A stretch of DNA of 42,380 bases, taken from the NCBI GenBank assembly GCA_003142015.1, contig PLOI01000122.1:1-42380 (forward strand), given 5' to 3'. A program made the translations under genes and the position numbers. Positions 37,030 to 42,380 of the stretch are shown piece by piece; position 1 is the first letter of the stretch; each line of letters starts with the position of its first letter. The stretch is from Acidobacteriaceae bacterium. Lineage in GTDB: Bacteria; Acidobacteriota; Terriglobia; Terriglobales; Acidobacteriaceae. The notes under the pieces are model-generated. The model searched no databases. It saw only the letters and a program-made list of their open reading frames with translations, and was not told the DNA's origin.

Positions 37030-38145
37030 ATGTCTCCAAGATACCAGCGTGGGAGCCTCCGGCGCGAGAAGCGGAGCGGGAAAAGTGACGTTTGGGTGTG
37101 GCGGTACCGGCTCAACGGAACCATGAAGCAAGAGACCTACAAGGCCGCCGATTACAAGACGAAGACGGCCATGTGGCAGTACTTGGAGCCGGCGGTAAGG
37201 GTCCTCAATAACCAGTCCGCGGAGCCGGTGCACGTGGCACCGACTCTGGGCGACGTGATCAAGAGGTACATCGAACAGAAACTGCCCCAGCTGGCAAAGT
37301 CGACCCAGAATGTCCAGAACGGGCAGCTTCGTATTCACATCGAGCCAAAGTGGGGCGCGATGATTCTCACGGAGATTCAACCAGGCGACGTCCAAGAGTG
37401 GATCGAGACCGTGAAATTGTCACAGGTGTCCAAGGGCCATGTGATGGTGTTGATGAGGCGACTTTACAAACTGGCCATGCTTTGGAAAATGTATCCGGTC
37501 GCGTTCAATCCACTCGCTCTGGTGGAGGTCAAGGGAGCGACAACGCGCGAAGAGGAACCGATTATCCTGACTCCCGCCCAGGTGACGAAGCTGATCGATG
37601 AGCTGGGCCCTCCGTACGACCTGATGGTCTTGACCACCGGCAGCCTTGGCCTCCGGGTATCGGAAACATTGGCCTTGCGCTGGGAAGACTTCAACTTCCA
37701 GGAGAGGACGCTGAAGGTGCGGCGCGCGTACACGCACCAGGAGTTGAAAGATACCAAGTCGGCTTCCTCGAAGGCGACTGTGCCTGTGCCGGCCGCCCTG
37801 CTCGAGGCGCTGAAAGAAGCGCGCGGCAACCAGGAGACGGGGTGGGTTTTCCCTTCCCCGGTTACCGGCCGACCGTATGCTGCTGGGATGATTCTCCAGG
37901 ACCACATCAAGCCCGCCGCAAAGAAGCTGGGTTTTAGGAACGTTGGATGGCATGACCTGAGACACAGCTTCAGGCCGTGGATTAGTTCCAAGGCGCCGAC
38001 TACGGTCCAGAAAGACATGATGAGACACGCTCAATTGTCGACGACTGCGAACATATATGGCCGCACCCCCGTGAAGGAGATGCGGCCAGTTGCCGAGAAG
38101 GCAACGAAGGGGCTGAGAGCTAAGCGGCCATCAACCACTCGCTGA
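37030..38145 (+). CDS. Phage-type site-specific tyrosine integrase
   Basis: About 371 residues from ATG 37030 (MSPRYQRGSLRR), chosen over the GTG at 37006 because GTGAGG lies 6 bases before it. An N-terminal arm-binding-type basic region (about 1-50; KSDVWVWRYRLNG) is followed by a core-binding domain (about 75-160) and a catalytic domain (about 175-350). Catalytic residues: Arg in GLRVSETLALRWED, Lys in the following hairpin (TKSASSKATVPV), HDLRHSF, MRHAQLSTTANIY with the nucleophile Tyr. It resembles integrases of genomic islands rather than Xer. Its 3' end overlaps the convergent excisionase-like gene by 26 bases. The first Arg of the catalytic set and the HxxR box are intact, so the enzyme could be active. 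Confidence 0.92.
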   Translation: MSPRYQRGSLRREKRSGKSDVWVWRYRLNGTMKQETYKAADYKTKTAMWQYLEPAVRVLNNQSAEPVHVAPTLGDVIKRYIEQKLPQLAKSTQNVQNGQLRIHIEPKWGAMILTEIQPGDVQEWIETVKLSQVSKGHVMVLMRRLYKLAMLWKMYPVAFNPLALVEVKGATTREEEPIILTPAQVTKLIDELGPPYDLMVLTTGSLGLRVSETLALRWEDFNFQERTLKVRRAYTHQELKDTKSASSKATVPVPAALLEALKEARGNQETGWVFPSPVTGRPYAAGMILQDHIKPAAKKLGFRNVGWHDLRHSFRPWISSKAPTTVQKDMMRHAQLSTTANIYGRTPVKEMRPVAEKATKGLRAKRPSTTR

Positions 38146-38413
38146 TGCGAGTTCTGCTGAACCGCCAGCGATTGCCAAGTTGCCTGCCGGGGATTTCCCC
38201 GGACGCGGCTTTCAATCTAACAGTGACGGGATGAATGCGTAAGATCTTGCCGAGTTCCACTGCGGTGAGAACCTCTCGTTGGTCTTGAATGCCAAGATGA
38301 GGATCGTCAGCCAGATGGTCGTTGGCTCTTGGGGTTATTGTCGTGCCATCCGCTGTTCTGGTGGCGGCGGTTTTACTGGCGCTGTTTTTGCGTAGTCCGT
38401 TTTGTGTTGACAT
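38120..38413 (-). CDS. Excisionase-like helix-turn-helix protein
   Basis: About 97 residues from ATG 38413. Longer in-frame starts (38449, 38503) would translate the remains of otsB in a wrong frame, so they are disfavoured, but no clear ribosome site marks the true start. The C-terminal 50 residues are a winged helix-turn-helix of the excisionase/MerR class: VLTAVELGKILRIHPVTVR, then GEIPGRQLGNRWRFSRTRIS. The N-terminal half is Thr/Ala-rich and unstructured. Such small proteins direct excision by the neighbouring integrase or act as its regulator. Convergent and overlapping with the integrase. Confidence 0.72.
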   Translation of the reverse strand: MSTQNGLRKNSASKTAATRTADGTTITPRANDHLADDPHLGIQDQREVLTAVELGKILRIHPVTVRLKAASGEIPGRQLGNRWRFSRTRISEWLMAA

Positions 38414-38429
38414 TGTTAGCGACGTGAGT

Positions 38430-39067
38430 TTATTTTGGCGCGCAGCCATCCGTACGCTCGTCGCCCAGATAAGCAACAGGCGCGCCAGGACTGGCCTCTT
38501 CAAGGATCGCCTCCACTGCGCCTCCCTTGTCGCGGCCTATGCGCAGTTCCACGTCAGCCTCGAACTCCAGCAGTTACAGCCCGTCGGTCCCCGCCAGGGG
38601 CTCGAAAAGTGCCCTTGTCCTCTGCTCAATGAGCGGTGCCTTGCGCACAGAAGCGCCACGTCAATGCAGGACCGCTGCATTCGCCTTGTTCTCAAAGAGC
38701 CCGCCGAAACTGTCGCGTTTGAGCAACGCACGCAGCATCTCCAATTTCTCGCGGGCGGCTGCCGGCGCCGGTTGCAGCTCACGTCGACCATTGGGGAAGA
38801 GGCGCTCGGCTCCGTGCAAACCCCAGACTTCAAGGGTGGGTCAATGCCCAGCAGCGGTCGAATCTCGTGCGCGGAGCGGCCAGAGATGATTGCCATGCGC
38901 GTTCTCCCCTGCTGCTGGATGCGCGTCAACAACTCACGCACCCCGGCCCAGGGCCTCGCCAGAAAGCGATCCACGCGAAACGGCGCCAGCGTGCCATCGT
39001 AATCCAGCAGCAAAAGCGGAGTGACTTTGCCGGCAAAGCCAGCGAAGAACGTTCTTATCTTTTCCAC
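38430..39067 (-). pseudogene. otsB: Decayed trehalose-6-phosphate phosphatase (otsB)
   Basis: A HAD-family trehalose phosphatase reading frame broken several times. Intact N-terminus: LLLLDYDGTLAPF (nucleophile Asp), then AIISGRSAHEIRPLLGI. A one-base deletion near 38831-38834 shifts the frame; in the other frame the conserved WGLHGAERLFPNGRRE follows. TGA at 38661-38663 replaces the Trp of LHWRGAS, and TAA at 38574-38576 follows. The same frame then continues with GRDKGGAVEAILEE and YLGDERTDG, the HAD acid motif, and ends at TAA 38430-38432 just where the family would continue. It follows otsA by about 50 bases, the normal operon order. The two nonsense codons make a simple sequencing error unlikely as the only cause. 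Confidence 0.85.
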
Positions 39068-39117
39068 CGCCGCGACTGTCCCAGGATGCCCGCTTCCTGC
39101 ATCCGCTCGGTATCCGG

Positions 39118-41412
39118 CTACTCTGTTGGCGCAGAAGACAGCGGCTGGGCGTGGATTGGATCGGTTGTGCCCGAGCTTTCCATGCGCAATTCACGCAGGT
39201 CGCCCAGGATGCTTGCCGCCCAGCGATAGATGTTGTGGTCCATCACATGATGGCGCATCCGCTGCATCCTCTTGCGGCGCTCGTCAAGGTCCATCTCCAG
39301 GGCCTGATGAATGGCCTCGGCCACGCCTTCAATGTCATACGGGTTGACGATCAATGCGTCCAAAAGCTCGGTGGCGGCGCCGGTGAATTTGCTCAACACC
39401 AGCACTCCGTCTTCGTCGTCGTGCGCGGCTACATATTCCTTTGCTACCAGGTTCATTCCATCGTGCAGAGAAGTCACCAGGCACACCGACGCGGCGCGGT
39501 ACCAGAGATCCACCTCCGCGTGGCTGCACTGCCGCTCGATCAGCAGGATGGGCTTCCATTGTGCCGTCTGGTAGCGCTGGTTGATACGCTCCACAGTCTC
39601 CTTCACCTTGCGATTCAGCTCGATATAACTGGGAATCCGCGAGCGGCTGGGGGCGGCAATCTGCACCATGGTCAGCCGCTCCAGGTAATAGGGATGCTCC
39701 TCGATCAGTTTCTCGACGGCCATCAGCCGCTCGATGATTCCCTTGGTGTAGTCCATGCGATCCACACCCACGATCAGAGTTTCACAGCGCAATCCGAACT
39801 CTTTCAGCAATTCGTCGCGCGAAGGGGCTGGTGTCTTTCGCTCTGGCTTGCTGCCATCGAACGCCACGCTGACCGGATAGGGACGCACGGCGCTGGTGTG
39901 GCCATCGCGGCGCGCGGTCATGTGTTCGCGATCGGTACGCGCCTCCAGCACTCGATCCACGGTGGAAAGAAAATTATTGCAGTGCAGCGGAATGTGAAAT
40001 CCGATCAGGTCGGCGCCCAGCAATCCATCCAGCAGCCTGGCCTGCCACGGACAAATGCCGAAGGCTTCCGCGTTGGGCCACGGGATGTGCCAGAAGATGG
40101 CCACGCGCGCGTCCGGACGCGCCGCCTTGATGAGACGCGGCACCAGCGCAAAGTGGTAATCCTGCACAAAGACAATGGGATGGGCGCTGCCCTCCATTTC
40201 CTCCAGCAGAGCGGCGGCAAACTTCTCATTGACGCGCTGGTACCATTCCCAATCCGAAGCGCGAAAGATGGGCCGGGTGTGCGCAATGTGACAGAGCGGC
40301 CACAGTCCTTCGTTGGCAAAGCCGTCATAGTAGCCGGCCTCCTCCTCTTTGGAGAGCCACACCCGGCGCAGGGTGTAGCGTGGATCGTCGGGCGGCACGC
40401 GCAGCCGATCGAACTTGTCAACGTTCAGAGCATCTTCGCTGCCGCTGCCGTGCGCCACCCACACGCCATCGCAAGCCCGCAACACCGGCTCGAGCGCCGT
40501 CACCAGCCCGCTGGGAGGAACCATGCACACGGTCTCCTTGCCCTGGAGCACATGCATATAAGGCTCGCGATTCGACAACAGAAAGATGCGGCTGGAGCCA
40601 AAGCGTTCGCGAATGTTTGCGGCCAGCCGCTCGGCGGTCCACTGGTGTTCGCCGGCGTCCCGCAGCCTTGCTTCGCTCTCTGCGGCGGCGCGCGCCAGTA
40701 TCAGGCTTTCAGCCATCGATTCGACCTCGCGGGCCAGCGGAGCAAAAAGACTCATCCCTTCCAGGTTGTCGTCCGCATCCTCAGCGGGTTGCCCCATGCG
40801 CAACCGGCGCAGCCGATCCGTTACCACCATCATGGGCCGCATCAGGAACCAGCGCACCATCGACAGCGTCACGCAGACGATCAGCAGAACAAAAGCAGCA
40901 GTATGCCAGAAGCTATGCCACCAGAGCACAACGCCCTCGGCGTGAATGGCGTTGGCATCCTCCAGAATTACCATTGCTCCGGCCATGCGCCCGTCTGCAT
41001 AGAGAGGAGTCACCTCTTCCAGCCATTGCTGATTGTCCTGTTGCCCAAAGATGGATGAATCGGCGCCTTGCTGGAGGGCCTTGTCCATCGGGCCGCGCGG
41101 CAGTGTTCCGAAAATCCCAGCAGGTCCAGCGGCAGTCACCAACTTTCCTTGCAGATCATAGACCGCCAGGCCCAATGCCTCATTTTGAGCGCGCAGTCGC
41201 ACAGCTTCTGCGACCGTGTCGGCAGCCTGGCCTGCAGCCAGAGACTTTTCCATGGCTATTTGCAGGCTCTTGCTCTGCCATGCGGTTCTGCGCTTCAGTT
41301 CCTGGCGCAGGACGTACGTGTGCGCCAACACCTCAATATAGGTCGAGGCAACTGAGACCAGAGTGACTCCCACCACCAGTGCAAGAATCAACCGGATACG
41401 AAAGAAGTGCAT
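39118..41412 (-). CDS. otsA: Membrane-anchored trehalose-6-phosphate synthase (GT20) with HAMP
   Basis: A 764-residue protein with an unusual layout. TM helix about 6-28, extracytoplasmic domain about 29-162, second TM helix about 163-186, HAMP-like linker about 187-245 with a helix ([19 protein letters not shown]), then a complete GT20 glucosyltransferase (about 272-745). Active-site motifs: [62 protein letters not shown]20 joins UDP-glucose (or another NDP-glucose) and glucose-6-phosphate to form trehalose-6-phosphate. The N-terminal half has the topology of a sensor kinase input, which suggests synthesis gated by an external signal. The partner otsB just downstream is a pseudogene, so dephosphorylation must be done elsewhere or is lost. 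Confidence 0.93.
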   Translation of the reverse strand: MHFFRIRLILALVVGVTLVSVASTYIEVLAHTYVLRQELKRRTAWQSKSLQIAMEKSLAAGQAADTVAEAVRLRAQNEALGLAVYDLQGKLVTAAGPAGIFGTLPRGPMDKALQQGADSSIFGQQDNQQWLEEVTPLYADGRMAGAMVILEDANAIHAEGVVLWWHSFWHTAAFVLLIVCVTLSMVRWFLMRPMMVVTDRLRRLRMGQPAEDADDNLEGMSLFAPLAREVESMAESLILARAAAESEARLRDAGEHQWTAERLAANIRERFGSSRIFLLSNREPYMHVLQGKETVCMVPPSGLVTALEPVLRACDGVWVAHGSGSEDALNVDKFDRLRVPPDDPRYTLRRVWLSKEEEAGYYDGFANEGLWPLCHIAHTRPIFRASDWEWYQRVNEKFAAALLEEMEGSAHPIVFVQDYHFALVPRLIKAARPDARVAIFWHIPWPNAEAFGICPWQARLLDGLLGADLIGFHIPLHCNNFLSTVDRVLEARTDREHMTARRDGHTSAVRPYPVSVAFDGSKPERKTPAPSRDELLKEFGLRCETLIVGVDRMDYTKGIIERLMAVEKLIEEHPYYLERLTMVQIAAPSRSRIPSYIELNRKVKETVERINQRYQTAQWKPILLIERQCSHAEVDLWYRAASVCLVTSLHDGMNLVAKEYVAAHDDEDGVLVLSKFTGAATELLDALIVNPYDIEGVAEAIHQALEMDLDERRKRMQRMRHHVMDHNIYRWAASILGDLRELRMESSGTTDPIHAQPLSSAPTE

Positions 41413-41515
41413 GTCACCCCTCTTTGTTCTCTTCTATACAGGTATTTCCATTTTTCCTGTGTCATTTGGAACAGTCCGCAAATCAACGACGCCATCCTCC
41501 GCGGTGCGGAAATAC

Positions 41516-42319
41516 TCAGAAATGCCGGATGGAATCGTCTGGGCTGGTGGTTGAAGGTGCGGCGCTGCTATCGCTGGAATGTTCAGCGTGGCTTTCGAGC
41601 GAGCGGCTGACGAGGTCGCGTGAACCAAGGCCAATGGCGAGAGCGAGTGTGAGGACGATGCCGCCGAAGAGGATGCCAAAGGCTAGCTCAACGACGTTGC
41701 CGCCGATCTGGAGGTGGTCCAGGACCATGGCGGCGGTAAGGACGAGCACCAGCCACTTGATGCCGAGCGACAGGAACCGCGCGTATCGGAGCTGCGTATT
41801 GACGGCCCCAATGAGGACCGAACGTGCCAGGAAACGCGCGATGAGAGTGCCGGCGATGAGCAGGAAGGCAGCGCCAACGACACGGGTAAGGTAAGGCAGC
41901 AGCGAGCTTGGCGGCGTTGCGGCCGTTGCGTAAGCTGCGTCGAAAGCCGAGACGCCGATGATAAGTCCGAGCAGGACACAGGCCCAGAAGGAGGCCCGGG
42001 CGATCAGCGCGGTGGGGGATGTCGATGGCGCCCAGTCAACGTTGCCGCTGCCTCGGGCCAGGCGATCATCAAACTTGGCCGCAGTGAGCCCACGCCGCAG
42101 CAGAGCGGAAAGAGCCATGCCGATGAGGGTGAAGACAGCCAGGGCCATCATGAAGGCCAGGATGCCTGGCAGGATGGAGATGAGCACCGAGAGGACGCGG
42201 TCGATCGACTGATGGAGCGCATCGGACATATGGCGCCAAATTGAGGAGTTGCCTGCGTCCAAGGGCGGCAAAGTCTGATTTGGGTCTGGCTGGAGCATCA
42301 TGACAAGAATGGTTTGCAT
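41516..42319 (-). CDS. CmpX-like TM-helix mechanosensitive channel family protein
   Basis: A 267-residue membrane protein from ATG 42319, chosen because AAGGAG (42328-42333) is 8 bases upstream; a GTG at 42328 overlaps that site. Helices at about 45-75, 105-130, 145-170, 180-205 and 215-240. The repeated pattern ILPGILAFMMALAVF and GNVVELAFGILFGGIVLTLALAIGLGSRDL corresponds to the conserved TM_helix repeats of the CmpX/YnaI-like group. These are small-conductance channel relatives lacking the large cytoplasmic MscS beta domain. Expected at the inner membrane in osmotic or envelope stress. It is upstream of otsA, with a gap of about 100 bases in the same direction, consistent with an osmotic-stress neighbourhood. 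Confidence 0.82.
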   Translation of the reverse strand: MQTILVMMLQPDPNQTLPPLDAGNSSIWRHMSDALHQSIDRVLSVLISILPGILAFMMALAVFTLIGMALSALLRRGLTAAKFDDRLARGSGNVDWAPSTSPTALIARASFWACVLLGLIIGVSAFDAAYATAATPPSSLLPYLTRVVGAAFLLIAGTLIARFLARSVLIGAVNTQLRYARFLSLGIKWLVLVLTAAMVLDHLQIGGNVVELAFGILFGGIVLTLALAIGLGSRDLVSRSLESHAEHSSDSSAAPSTTSPDDSIRHF

Positions 42320-42380
42320 AGGACTCACTCCTTAAATCGACTCTCTTGCTTCGTACAGGAAACGGGTTTGATTCGGGGGG

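Larger units (their letters stand above)
36923..38440. mobile_element. Putative small integrative element or remnant
   Basis: A phage-type integrase and an excisionase-like gene lie between tRNA-Arg and the broken 3' end of otsB. No cargo is seen, and no duplicated tRNA segment marking the far end was found by eye, so boundaries are guesses. The integrase lies on the 5' side of the tRNA, whereas most elements sit at the 3' side. It could be a deletion remnant. Confidence 0.45.

Noticed and set aside
38150-38440. Search for a duplicated tRNA-Arg 3' segment as attR
   Set aside because: No match to the tRNA T-arm or acceptor was found by eye in this stretch, so no attachment site is claimed.
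39151-41058. 635-codon plus-strand open frame opposite otsA
   Set aside because: GT20 motifs are clear on the minus strand; the plus-strand product is His/Gln-rich without a recognisable domain.

Overview
The window looks like a stretch of chromosome from an Acidobacteriota species of the Acidobacteriaceae/Terriglobales type. This is inferred from the high GC content, the Gram-negative envelope genes (lpxD, LolA-like and PagL-like proteins, TonB-dependent receptors), receptors carrying an N-terminal carboxypeptidase-regulatory-like domain, a MASE1 diguanylate cyclase, and several short proteins typical of that phylum. No search was run, so the taxon is an inference. Most of the window is ordinary chromosome; the accessory part is about 36.8-39.1 kb.

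Layout. 0.1-2.2 kb: two tandem, translationally coupled Xer-type tyrosine recombinases (minus). 2.3-8.7 kb: an AddB-like nuclease and AddA-like helicase-nuclease pair for double-strand break repair (plus). 8.8-9.1 kb: a small zinc-ribbon protein. 9.5-13.1 kb: four tightly packed genes, namely an FtsX-type permease, its ATPase, a LolA/TP0789-like periplasmic protein and an alpha/beta hydrolase, which looks like an envelope trafficking module. 13.7-15.7 kb: a divergent tRNA nucleotidyltransferase-like protein with an acidic plus lysine/proline-rich tail (minus). 15.9-19.9 kb: a conserved hypothetical, lpxD, a small lipoprotein and a MASE1-PAS-GGEEF cyclase. 20.1-25.7 kb: mostly minus-strand housekeeping genes (secreted hypothetical, glutamate formimidoyltransferase, PagL-like barrel, YebC, SDR), interrupted by a plus-strand CpsB/YwqE-type phosphatase. 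25.8-28.8 kb: a secreted regulatory-like protein, then the groES-groEL operon with a clear promoter, CIRCE operator and terminator. 29.0-36.7 kb: a zinc-ribbon ORF, a large Oar-like TonB receptor, and a second TonB receptor preceded by a textbook cobalamin riboswitch. 36.8-38.5 kb: tRNA-Arg(CCU), a phage-type integrase and a convergent excisionase-like gene. 38.4-41.4 kb: a decayed otsB and a membrane-anchored, HAMP-linked otsA. 41.5-42.3 kb: a CmpX-like TM-helix channel protein.

The most notable unexplained signals are these. A dispersed repeat with a core of about 111 bp (two copies, about 90% identical by eye) sits just 3' of two unrelated minus-strand genes, and each copy keeps a sigma70-like promoter with the same 16-bp spacer pointing back at the gene. 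A G-quadruplex-type G-run lies at the edge of one copy. The trehalose phosphatase gene otsB has decayed exactly where an integrase/excisionase pair has entered beside tRNA-Arg. The CCA-transferase-like protein has altered catalytic motifs and a histone-H1-like tail.
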